From Streptomyces sp. JJ66 (GTDB taxonomy: Bacteria > Actinomycetota > Actinomycetes > Streptomycetales > Streptomycetaceae): a stretch of DNA of 64,000 bases. Position 1 is the stretch's first letter. Every line of letters starts with the position of its first letter. A program made the translations under genes and the position numbers. This document shows, piece after piece, positions 55,529 to 62,912 of the stretch. The notes beneath the pieces were generated by a model. It did no database searches. It was not told the origin of the DNA and saw only the letters and a list, made by a program, of their open reading frames with translations. The stretch lies in contig NZ_JAEVFI010000009.1 of NCBI RefSeq assembly GCF_019303495.1, forward strand, positions 1 through 64,000. Reading direction: 5' to 3'.

Positions 55529-55625
55529 TTTCAGAGGCGGCATTCACCCGTGATAGTGAAGGTCGCACAGACGCGCGAGGGCCAGCATCCGCACGCGTCC
55601 GGCGAAACGCCTGGTCAGGACGGTT

Positions 55626-56969
55626 TCAGCACTGGTCGATGAACCGGTCGAGCACCCGCACGCCGAACTTCAGCCCCTCCACGGGGACGCGCTCGTCCAC
55701 CCCGTGGAACATCCCGGCGAAGTCCAGCTCCGGCGGCAGCTTGAGCGGCGCGAAGCCGAAGCAGCGGATGCCCAGGTCGTCGAACTGCTTGGCGTCGGTG
55801 CCGCCGGAGAGCATGTAGGGCACCGCCCGGGCGACCGGGTCCTCGGCGACGAGCGAAGACTGCATCGCCGCCACCAGGTCGCCGTCGAAGGTCGTCTCCA
55901 GCGCCTTGTCCGCGTGCACGTCCTCGCGCCGGACGCGGGGACCGAGCACCCGGTCGAGGTCGGCCAGGAACTCCTCCTCGTGCCCGGGCAAAAAGCGCCC
56001 GTCCACATGCGCGGTGGCCTGGCCGGGGATGACGTTGACCTTGTAGCCCGCGCCGAGCTGGGTGGGCGCGGCGGTGTTCTGCAGGGTGGCGCCGATGATC
56101 TTGGCGATGCCGCCCAGCCTGGCCAGCGTCTCCTCCATGTCCTCCGGGTCGAGTTCGACGCCGAGCGCGTCGGAGAGCTCGTCGAGGAAGGCGCGGACCG
56201 TCTTGGTCACGCGGACGGGGAACTTGTGCCGCCCCAGCCGTCCGACGGCCTCGCACAGTTCGGTGATGGCGTTGTCGTTGTTGGTCATCGAGCCGTGCCC
56301 GGCGGTGCCGTCCACGGTGAGCCGCATCCAGTGCATGCCCTTCTGCGCGGTCTCGATCAGGTACAGGCGCAGGTTCTCGTTGACGGTGAAGGAGAAGCCG
56401 CCCACCTCGCCGATGCCCTCGGTGACGCCCTCCAGCAGCTCGGGCCGGTGATCGACCAGGTAGCGGGAGCCGAGGCGTCCGCCAGCCTCCTCGTCGGCCA
56501 GGAAGGCGAGCACGATGTCGCGCGGTGGTGTGCGGCCGGTGCGCACGCGGTCGCGGATAACGGCGAGCGTCATGGCGTCCATGTCCTTCATGTCCACCGC
56601 GCCGCGCCCCCACACGCAGTCGTCGGCGATCTCACCGGAGAACGGGTGGTGCCGCCAGTCGTCGGCGTTGGCCGGGACGACGTCGAGGTGGCCGTGGATG
56701 AGCAGTCCGGGGCGGGACCGGTCAGCTCCGGGGATGCGTACGACCGTCGAAGCCCGGCCGGGGCGGGACTCGAAGATCTCCGGTTCCAGCCCCACGTCGG
56801 CGAGCTGCGCCGCGACGTACTCGGCCGCCGCCCGCTCACCGGGTCCGCTGTCGTCGCCGTAGTTGCTGGTGTCGATGCGGATGAGGTCGCGGCAGATGCC
56901 GACAACTTCCTCCTCACCGGTGACGCCGGGGACGCCGCTTAGGGCCGGGGTCGCGCTCGACTCGCTCAC
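55626..56969 (-). CDS. M20/M28-type zinc peptidase
   Basis: A 447-aa M20 (ArgE/DapE/carboxypeptidase) family hydrolase. Metal ligands lie in IHGHLDVVPA, GRGAVDMKDMDA and FLADEEAGG, with a later lid/dimerisation domain and a C-terminal FHGVDERV. GTG 56969 has GGAGGC upstream. Cytoplasmic. A peptide or N-acyl amino acid is the expected substrate. The tRNA-Leu gene lies on the opposite strand 140 bp upstream. Confidence 0.93.
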   Translation of the reverse strand: MSESSATPALSGVPGVTGEEEVVGICRDLIRIDTSNYGDDSGPGERAAAEYVAAQLADVGLEPEIFESRPGRASTVVRIPGADRSRPGLLIHGHLDVVPANADDWRHHPFSGEIADDCVWGRGAVDMKDMDAMTLAVIRDRVRTGRTPPRDIVLAFLADEEAGGRLGSRYLVDHRPELLEGVTEGIGEVGGFSFTVNENLRLYLIETAQKGMHWMRLTVDGTAGHGSMTNNDNAITELCEAVGRLGRHKFPVRVTKTVRAFLDELSDALGVELDPEDMEETLARLGGIAKIIGATLQNTAAPTQLGAGYKVNVIPGQATAHVDGRFLPGHEEEFLADLDRVLGPRVRREDVHADKALETTFDGDLVAAMQSSLVAEDPVARAVPYMLSGGTDAKQFDDLGIRCFGFAPLKLPPELDFAGMFHGVDERVPVEGLKFGVRVLDRFIDQC

Positions 56970-57110
56970 ACTGCCTCCAGGGGGTGACTTCGTTCCGTTC
57001 CCCATCCTGACCCGTCCCGCGCCCCGCCCCAAGACCAGGGTGATCAGCGGGCCGGTATCCAGTGCTATCGTGGGCGGCGCGCCGAGCGGCACGGCCCGCA
57101 CGGCCCACCG

Positions 57111-57197
57111 GTCCGGGTGGCGGAATGGCAGACGCGCTAGCTTGAGGTGCTAGTGCCCGTTAAGGGCGTGGGGGTTCAAGTCCCCCCTCGGACACCA
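57111..57197 (+). tRNA. tRNA-Leu (GAG)
   Basis: An 87-nt class-II tRNA with acceptor GTCCGGG/CTCGGAC, D-loop GGAATGGCAGAC, anticodon stem CTAGC/GCTAG with loop TTGAGGT (anticodon GAG), a long variable arm GCCCGTTAAGGGC, T-loop TTCAAGT and encoded CCA. It is the left boundary of a likely genomic island: its 3' half and terminator recur in diverged form at 62741-62817. Confidence 0.97.
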
Positions 57198-57202
57198 ACT
57201 AG

Positions 57203-57236
57203 GACCCCGGCTCGCCTGGGGTCTTTCTGTTTCTTT
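57203..57236 (+). terminator. tRNA-Leu terminator
   Basis: GACCCC (57203-57208) pairs with GGGGTC (57218-57223), followed by TTTCTGTTTCTTT. Typical intrinsic terminator right after the tRNA. Confidence 0.8.
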
Positions 57237-57247
57237 GGCTGTGGCGT

Positions 57248-57310
57248 GTCCAACCACGTGACGGAATCTCCCGGGCCACCTTGTACCGGCACATCGGTGA
57301 GAGTGCCTGA
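57248..57310 (+). pseudogene. C-terminal relic of a serine recombinase/resolvase
   Basis: The frame ending TGA at 57308-57310 reads RDGISRATLYRHIGESA, which resembles the resolvase HTH (G-x-SRATLYRxL). No longer frame precedes it, as the tRNA terminator lies just upstream. It fits a leftover of the element that inserted at the tRNA. Short, so caution is needed. Confidence 0.4.
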
Positions 57311-57385
57311 GGCAGGGGTACGGAAGCCGGACGCCAGGCCCCGGCGGAGGGAAGCCCGCCAGGGCTCCGGGATCAGTTCGTCACC

Positions 57386-57928
57386 TCAGAGGGCAGCGGG
57401 AAATTCTTCCGCTACCGCGTCCATCAGGAGTTCATCGCAGGGCCGACCGCGCCAGTAGCCGGACTGACGCAGGCGACCGGCGGGTTTGAACCCGGCCTTC
57501 TCATAGGCGGCGAGCCCTCCTGCGTTGGGCTCCAGTACCTTCAGCCAGACCATCCGCAGCGCGGCGTACTCGAATGCCCACCGCAGCGTCAGGGCCGTCG
57601 CCTCCGTGGCCAGCCCTTTGCCTCGCGCGTCCGGCGCGAGCAGGATGACGTACTCGGCGGTTCGAACGGCTGGGTCGATCTGGAGGGTGGTGAGACCGAC
57701 CGGAGTGCGCTCCTCAGTCGTGATCACCTCGAACTGGGGGAAGTCCCGGTTCCGTCCGGCCGCTTCCCATCCGCCGGCACGGACCTCCCAGGACTGGGGG
57801 ACCTGTGTCCCGAAGCCCAGGATCGTGCCGGGGTCGTTCTCCCAGCGGTGGTAGTCGGGCAGGTGGTCGCGGTCCGGCATGGCCAGGCTGACGCGCTTGC
57901 CCGGGAGCAGGATGTACGGGTCGGTCAT
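57386..57928 (-). CDS. GNAT N-acetyltransferase of the lasso-peptide operon
   Basis: A 180-aa GNAT. It has the acetyl-CoA motif PDARGKGLATEA (RxxGxG/A type), a helix RWAFEYAALRMVWLKVLEPN and AAYEKAGFK near the end. ATG 57928 overlaps the stop of the lasso B gene by 4 bp (ATGA), so it belongs to the operon. It resembles ribosomal-protein-alanine acetyltransferases, but the context points to acetylation of Lys10 in the predicted lasso core, as described for albusnodin. Last gene of the operon. Confidence 0.88.
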   Translation of the reverse strand: MTDPYILLPGKRVSLAMPDRDHLPDYHRWENDPGTILGFGTQVPQSWEVRAGGWEAAGRNRDFPQFEVITTEERTPVGLTTLQIDPAVRTAEYVILLAPDARGKGLATEATALTLRWAFEYAALRMVWLKVLEPNAGGLAAYEKAGFKPAGRLRQSGYWRGRPCDELLMDAVAEEFPAAL

Positions 57929-58563
57929 CGATACCTCTTCGACGTTGGCTCTGGCCCGTTGATGGGCGAGTAGTCCCCAGTGTGAGCCGGTTCCTCGACG
58001 GGCTGACCGTGAACGTCACAGATCCACGCGTGCATCCGAATCGGATCGGTGGCGACGCCGTGCCGCCAGGCTCCTCCACGACCGCCAGCCGCCAGCAGGA
58101 GCGCGGCTGTCGTGGACTCCTCCAGACATGCCACACGGGCGGGGAACAGGCGCGCGGCCCAGCGGACTGACCGGACTGCCAGGCTGGCGTGCGCCCGGGT
58201 CGGGCGAGGGAGGTTGCCGCCTGCTTCCGCCAGCCGTACCAGGCGGCCGAAGCTCGTGCGCCCTCGTCCCAGATGGCGCGTTGCGAGGGTGCCCGCGAGA
58301 AGCACGCTCGCCGCGATGCGCCACGACCACGGGGGCGGTGCCAGAGCGGCCAGCCGTGCGGCTGACTCACTCGTCCCCCATGAGGTTTCCGAAGGACGGA
58401 CCGTGACGGGGGCGGGTGCTTCGCTGTGTTCCAGGCTGTCGAGCCAGCGCGAGAGGGAATCGCCGGTAAGGACCATGGTTGTTCCGGTCCGGTAGTTCAC
58501 GACTACGCCCGCCGCTCCGGTCAGTGCGGTACGGGTGTGACGGCCCGGAGCGGGGACCTTCAC
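57925..58563 (-). CDS. Lasso peptide B protein (fused RRE and leader peptidase)
   Basis: A 212-aa protein. Residues about 1-50 look like a PqqD-type leader-recognition element (GVVVNYRTGTTMVLTGDSLSRW); residues about 110-200 are the transglutaminase-like lasso protease domain with Cys146 (FPARVACLEESTTAALLL) and His178 (RMHAWICDVHG). A likely Asp completes the triad. Actinobacterial B proteins are often split in two genes; here the parts are fused. GTG 58563 overlaps the C-gene stop by 4 bp and has GGAGG upstream. It removes the leader so that the Gly1 amine is free for cyclisation. Confidence 0.88.
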   Translation of the reverse strand: MKVPAPGRHTRTALTGAAGVVVNYRTGTTMVLTGDSLSRWLDSLEHSEAPAPVTVRPSETSWGTSESAARLAALAPPPWSWRIAASVLLAGTLATRHLGRGRTSFGRLVRLAEAGGNLPRPTRAHASLAVRSVRWAARLFPARVACLEESTTAALLLAAGGRGGAWRHGVATDPIRMHAWICDVHGQPVEEPAHTGDYSPINGPEPTSKRYR

Positions 58564-60257
58564 GGCCTGTCCTCCCAGCGGACTCGTTCGGTTGCGGTGT
58601 CGCTGATACGTAGCCATAGCTCGGTGCCGAGCAGCGGTTCGAGTAGTCCCCAAGGAATGTCCACTCCGAGCACGGCGCGCCGGAGAAGCGAGCGGAGGAC
58701 CGCCGGGTGTACAAGTCCGAGGTCCGCCAGGTACCCGTCAGCCAGCTCCAGGACGTTCGCCTGGTTAGCACGTAGGCCGTGGTGGTGGTCCACCGCGAAC
58801 AGCCCTTTTGAGCCGCGCCGCACCACCTCCCCGGGCAGAAGGCCCACGACCGCATCGGCAAGCAGCGGCTTGTACCGGCGGGCCGACCATCGGTCCGAGG
58901 CAGGGACCGACATCACCGCTTCCAGAACCCGGGCGTCCGTGTACGGGTTGTGCATCTCGATGCCGTACGCCCCGGCAAGCTGGTTCTCCGTCGCGGCGGT
59001 ACGGCCGACGTACCGTGCTTCGGCGAGAAGGTGGCGGTCGGCGTAGTCCAAGCCGTCAACGTCCGTCTCCGGCGAGATGACCGACGCGGCCAGGGTGGTC
59101 GCCTGGTGGGTGAGCCAGGGCTTCGGGAGCGCTACGCCTGCCAGCCGATCGGGCGCGTTCCAGGCCGCCGCCACAGCAGGCCAGGGGCTCGAACGGTAGA
59201 GGCGGCTCCACGCCTGAGCATCACGCGCTAGGCGGACAAGGCGGCCGGAGCGGGCCAGATCTGCCAGGTGGACCGGAGGCGGCATGAACAGGGTGTCACC
59301 ACCATCCCCGGTCAGATGCACGGAAGCACCCTCCTCCGACAGTAGAGCGAACTCGTGGCAGAGCTGCGCGACGGTCACGGCGGACGGTGCCGGCTCGTCG
59401 GTCAGGACCAAGGCGTCCAGGTCGGTGAACGGAAGGTGCTCGCGCCCCAGGGCCATGAACCGGTGCCGGATGGAGGGGAACGCACGGGCCACTGTGCGGG
59501 CGTGGTCCACGTCCCCACCCGACTCCCGGTCCTTGGGGTGGAAGGTGACTCCCAGGACTGGCCCGCACTGCGCGGCATAGGCCGTGAGAGTGCTGGAGTC
59601 CAGACCGCCGGACAGGTCAGAGGAGACTTCCCGCCCGCTCACCCGGACCAGCACGCCGCCCGACAGGTCGAGTCGTAACCTTTCCACCACCTCCGACCAC
59701 GTGGAAGAACATGGCCGCCAGTACGGCACGGAGAACGGCGACCCGTCACGCGGAGCCGTCCACCGGAAGCCCGGCGGTATCTGCACTACCCCGGTCCATG
59801 CCGACCGCCCCGGGACACAGGCGGTCGGGTGTGCGAGGTGGGCTGCCAGCCAGGCCGTGTCCGGCCGACTCCCCAACAGGGAGGCGAGCGCCAAGGAACT
59901 GGAGGCCCACACGGGCACGCCATCGACTTCTGCCACGTACAGGGGGCAGGAGCCTGCCGGGTCGGCCCACAGGGTGAACGATCCCGCGCCGTCGTCCAGG
60001 GCAAGGGCATAGGAGCCAGGCCAGGCCGATGCCGCCGCGTCGAACTCTCGCAAGTCCGTGGAACGGACCAGCCGCTCAAGTTCCGGGTTCGTCGCTCCGC
60101 ACGGGCCGAACACCCCCAACCTCCGCCCGCCCTCGCTCTCCGCCTGACGCACCGTAGTGCCCACGGCCCAGGCGTCCGGCTTCTGCCATAGGGCATCAGC
60201 GCCCACGGGTCTCGGGGCCTTGCCATAGGGGGCGAGTGCCCCACCGAACCAACGCAT
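58560..60257 (-). CDS. Lasso peptide macrolactam synthetase (asparagine synthetase-like C protein)
   Basis: A 565-aa asparagine-synthetase homologue. The N-terminal glutaminase-like domain lacks a catalytic Cys2 (starts MRWFGG), as in lasso cyclases; the PP-loop SGGLDSS is at 216-222. It adenylates the ring Glu/Asp side chain and forms the isopeptide bond with Gly1. ATG 60257 has AAGGAGGTGACGGC upstream. Codon 194 is TTA (59676-59678), rare in Streptomyces and needing bldA tRNA. It lies 67 bp after the precursor gene. Confidence 0.92.
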   Translation of the reverse strand: MRWFGGALAPYGKAPRPVGADALWQKPDAWAVGTTVRQAESEGGRRLGVFGPCGATNPELERLVRSTDLREFDAAASAWPGSYALALDDGAGSFTLWADPAGSCPLYVAEVDGVPVWASSSLALASLLGSRPDTAWLAAHLAHPTACVPGRSAWTGVVQIPPGFRWTAPRDGSPFSVPYWRPCSSTWSEVVERLRLDLSGGVLVRVSGREVSSDLSGGLDSSTLTAYAAQCGPVLGVTFHPKDRESGGDVDHARTVARAFPSIRHRFMALGREHLPFTDLDALVLTDEPAPSAVTVAQLCHEFALLSEEGASVHLTGDGGDTLFMPPPVHLADLARSGRLVRLARDAQAWSRLYRSSPWPAVAAAWNAPDRLAGVALPKPWLTHQATTLAASVISPETDVDGLDYADRHLLAEARYVGRTAATENQLAGAYGIEMHNPYTDARVLEAVMSVPASDRWSARRYKPLLADAVVGLLPGEVVRRGSKGLFAVDHHHGLRANQANVLELADGYLADLGLVHPAVLRSLLRRAVLGVDIPWGLLEPLLGTELWLRISDTATERVRWEDRP

Positions 60258-60324
60258 GCCGTCACCTCCTTCTGCGAGTGGCAAAGGGCGCGGCGGCACC
60301 CCGCGGGAATGCCGCCGCCGGGCG

Positions 60325-60453
60325 TCAGGCCCCGTAGGGCGAGCGCTTGTTCTCCACGCTGGAGTTGGTGTTGCCCTTCGTCAGGCGCGTCGCGTCCTCC
60401 AAGGGCACGACCTCCTCCTCCGGCTCGGTGTCGAGCTGGGAGCGGTTCTCCAT
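60325..60453 (-). CDS. Lasso peptide precursor
   Basis: A 42-aa peptide with a GGAGGTG ribosome site before ATG 60453. The 26-residue acidic leader (EPEEEVVPLED) ends in Thr-Lys, with Thr at the -2 position that lasso proteases require. The predicted core is GNTNSSVENKRSPYGA: Gly1, Glu8 for an 8-residue macrolactam ring, Lys10-Arg11 in the loop, Tyr14 as a possible plug. Gly1, Glu8, Lys10, Arg11 and Tyr14 agree in position with the albusnodin core as I recall it. First gene of the operon. Confidence 0.9.
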   Translation of the reverse strand: MENRSQLDTEPEEEVVPLEDATRLTKGNTNSSVENKRSPYGA

Positions 60454-60626
60454 GGTGTTCACCTCCGTTCGATATCCGTAGGGCGTGGAGGGGCGGCAGC
60501 CCCTGCACGGTGGTGCAACCTCCCGGTGCGAGTGATGCGGCCCGGGAGGAGCGTGGGCTGGATCGCTGCGTGCTCCACGCAGCTCCCCTCAGCCGGTCGG
60601 TTTCTGGTCCGGTACCGACCGATCGG

Positions 60627-60812
60627 TCAGGGCGACATGAGGTCTTCCACTTCGCTGTGCTGAGTCACGGTGACGCCGAGGAGGAACGGAGCCAGGACGT
60701 GGCCCAACACCCAGGTGGCGGTCAGCGCCGATCCGATGGGGTCGTGCCGTTCCCCACGATGCCGGCACCTGGCCCGGCCCGGCCCAAGATCCACCTCGTT
60801 CTCCGCTGCCAT
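60627..60812 (-). CDS. 61-aa small protein upstream of the lasso operon
   Basis: A short frame from ATG 60812 has AGGAG 8 nt upstream and coding-like third positions. The N-terminal half is polar, the second half is hydrophobic (IGSALTATWVLGHVLAPFLLGV), perhaps one membrane segment, ending EVEDLMSP. On the same strand as the lasso operon, 173 bp before the precursor, and divergent from the XRE regulator. No family recognised. Could be a regulatory or immunity factor; this is only inference from place. Confidence 0.5.
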   Translation of the reverse strand: MAAENEVDLGPGRARCRHRGERHDPIGSALTATWVLGHVLAPFLLGVTVTQHSEVEDLMSP

Positions 60813-60893
60813 GTCCGCACTCCTCCACAGGTTCACCACCGTGTCCGTTTGCGACAACCCCAAGAAAAGCGGAGGGAGTCCAAGCGCTCCACG

Positions 60894-60917
60894 GCATCAA
60901 TGCGCCAGTCTTGATGC
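60894..60917. promoter_or_regulatory. Inverted repeat upstream of the XRE regulator
   Basis: GCATCAA (60894-60900) and TTGATGC (60911-60917) with 10 bp between, flanked by CACGG and CCGTG. It lies 50 bp before the regulator start and between divergent genes, the expected place of its operator. Confidence 0.5.
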
Positions 60918-60967
60918 ACCTCCGTGCACGGGGATGCCACACGTTCAGGTCAGGGGAAGGGACCGTC

Positions 60968-62221
60968 ATGGGACTGGCGGAACGACGCAAAGCCCTGGGC
61001 TACAGTCAGGAGAAGCTGGCCGAGTTACTCGGGGTGGACCGAACCACGGTCGGGCGCTGGGAGAGCGGCAGGATCAAACCTCAGCCACCGCAGCGACGGG
61101 GCTTGGCCATCGCCCTCGAAGTCACTCTCGCCGAACTCGACGCCCTCCTGGCGCAGCCACGAGCAGCCATCCAGGAGGCCACAGCGCACCAGTCCAGTGA
61201 CCACCCAGGCCCGGGAGACCCCGACGAAATGATCCGCCGCGAATTCCTCCGCATCCTCACCGTCAGCGGAGCCCTCACCGCCCTGCCGTTGGAGGAGGCG
61301 GAAGCCCTCACCGAGGGAGTACGCAGGGGTGCACCCGCCGACTTCACGCGGATGAACAGCCACCTGTGGCAGGTCTACCAGCTAGCCCGCTCCAAAGGCT
61401 CCGTCTACCCCATCGTCCGCGACCAGCTCTCGACACTGAACGAAGCCCTGGCGGACACCCGTGGCAACTCACGCCCTCTCCTCAGCGCGGCAGCCGACCT
61501 CTTCCAGCTCGCCGGAGAAGTCGCCTTCGACGCCAACCGATACACCGACGCGGCAGCGTCCTACTCCCTGGCGGCGTCCGTCAGCAAGGACGCCCAAGCC
61601 TTCGACCTGTGGGCATGTGCCCTCGTCCGGCACGCCTACGTGGACGTGTACGAACACCGTTACGAGCAGGCGGCACAGATACTCGGAGCGGCGGAGACAC
61701 TGGCTCAGCGGGGAGACAGCAGCCTCGCCACTCGTCATTGGGTCGCCGCTGTCCAGGCCGAGGCGTACGCCGGCATGGGCGACCTGACCTCGTGCGAGCG
61801 CGCGCTGGACGAGGCCGAGCGGGTGTTAGAGCTGGGCACGGACAGCACCAACGGAGGCTGGCTGCGCTTCGACGGCACTCGGCTGGCCGAGGAACGGGGA
61901 GCCCGCTACGTACAGCTTGGCCGCCTTGACCTGGCAGAAGAGACCTTGAAGCAGGCACTGACCCAGACCGCCCTTGCCTCTGGGCAGTCGTACCGGCGCA
62001 GGGGCGCCGTACTAGCCGATCTTGCCGCCGTCGGGGCGAAGCGGCGTGACCCGGAACAAGTCGTCGTATACGGGCGGGAAGCCATCCGGTTGGCCCAAGC
62101 ATCATCGTCCGGGTACGTCGCCCGTAGACCCCAAGCCTTGTGCGATGAGTTCGGCCCCCTGAGCAGGGACCGCCGGGTAGCGGAGCTGGGGGCGGAGATC
62201 GCCACGCTGAGCACGCCGTGA
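60968..62221 (+). CDS. XRE-type regulator with TPR-like domain, two TTA codons
   Basis: A 417-aa protein with an N-terminal XRE HTH (YSQEKLAELLGVDRTTVGRW) and a long helical TPR-like region, the plan of many Streptomyces cluster regulators. Leu codons 20 (61025-61027) and 287 (61826-61828) are TTA, so translation should require bldA tRNA and be late. ATG 60968 has GAAGGG upstream. Divergent from the 61-aa gene and the lasso operon, so it is the probable cluster regulator. Followed by an overlapping or close small gene. Confidence 0.88.
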   Translation: MGLAERRKALGYSQEKLAELLGVDRTTVGRWESGRIKPQPPQRRGLAIALEVTLAELDALLAQPRAAIQEATAHQSSDHPGPGDPDEMIRREFLRILTVSGALTALPLEEAEALTEGVRRGAPADFTRMNSHLWQVYQLARSKGSVYPIVRDQLSTLNEALADTRGNSRPLLSAAADLFQLAGEVAFDANRYTDAAASYSLAASVSKDAQAFDLWACALVRHAYVDVYEHRYEQAAQILGAAETLAQRGDSSLATRHWVAAVQAEAYAGMGDLTSCERALDEAERVLELGTDSTNGGWLRFDGTRLAEERGARYVQLGRLDLAEETLKQALTQTALASGQSYRRRGAVLADLAAVGAKRRDPEQVVVYGREAIRLAQASSSGYVARRPQALCDEFGPLSRDRRVAELGAEIATLSTP

Positions 62222-62235
62222 CGAGAGGGGTTGGC

Positions 62236-62595
62236 ATGTCGCAGGTCGAAGGCGCACGAGTGTTCCGGGAATCCTGGATCGAAGGAGTGCACCGCCACTT
62301 CCCGGGGGAGCCGAAGCCCGGGTACGTCACCCCTTGGGAGGACACGCCCCAGTGGGAGCGGGAGGCCGCAGGCGCCGTGTATGACCAAGTCCGCCAGTTC
62401 ATCGAGATCAGCGGCGGTCACACGGCGAAGCTGTCTCGTGAGCAGAAGGGCCGGTTCGTGGCGGTGTGCTGGACGGCGCAGATGTTCAAGCACTTCGAAA
62501 GCCCCAAGCCGGGGTACGTCGCCGACTGGCCCGACCTCCCGGCATGGCAGCAGGAGACCGACGCCGATATCTTCGAGGTCATCGAAAAGTCCTGA
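62236..62595 (+). CDS. Hypothetical protein with an internal duplication
   Basis: A 119-aa protein. Two copies of the pattern PKPGYVxxWxDxPxWQxE occur (about residues 26-43 and 90-107), each followed by a short helix ending in IxExI or QVRQFI. ATG 62236 has GAGAGGGG upstream; a GTG at 62218 overlaps the regulator stop. Cotranscribed with the regulator. The repeated motif is unfamiliar to me; it may be a tandem small domain. No function assigned. Confidence 0.75.
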   Translation: MSQVEGARVFRESWIEGVHRHFPGEPKPGYVTPWEDTPQWEREAAGAVYDQVRQFIEISGGHTAKLSREQKGRFVAVCWTAQMFKHFESPKPGYVADWPDLPAWQQETDADIFEVIEKS

Positions 62596-62615
62596 TCGAG
62601 CCCATGGCCCGAGGA

Positions 62616-62631
62616 TTGGTCACGTGACCAA
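62616..62631. other. 16-bp perfect palindrome
   Basis: TTGGTCACGTGACCAA is an exact 16-bp inverted repeat with a partial direct copy CGTGACC right after. It lies downstream of the 119-aa gene and before the tRNA remnant. It may be a recombination or regulator site. The intergenic stretch 62596-62740 has no gene. Confidence 0.5.
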
Positions 62632-62740
62632 CGCGTGACCAGCACAGGTCCGAGAGAGCCCGATACAGCAGCCAAGAACAGGGGAAACGCCTACCGAAAC
62701 CAAGCCTGTATACGGCCTTTCTCCAGGTCGGAGCGGTTGC

Positions 62741-62817
62741 GTGTTGGTGCCCGAGCGGAGAGTTCAAGTCCTTCTCGCACACCTGCTAAGACCCCTGCTC
62801 ACCTGGGTTTTTCTGTT
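62741..62817 (+). repeat. Diverged copy of tRNA-Leu 3' half and terminator (att-like)
   Basis: GTGTTGGTGCCCG (62741) and GTTCAAGTCC onward to TTTCTGTT (62817) align with 57147-57231 of tRNA-Leu and its terminator at about 80% by eye. The T-stem no longer pairs, so it is not a working tRNA. It looks like an old attachment-site duplicate at the right end of a 5.6-kb insertion. Confidence 0.65.
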
Positions 62818-62912
62818 GCCGGGAGGCAGCCGTGATCAGCGGCCGGGAGCCACCGGCCGGGCCGAGGGCCGGAGCAGGCGTTGAGGCCGGGGAGTCCGTG
62901 ACGGGCCGGGTA

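Noticed and set aside
62741-62817. Second functional tRNA
   Set aside because: No acceptor or anticodon stem and a broken T-stem; only the 3' half is recognisable.
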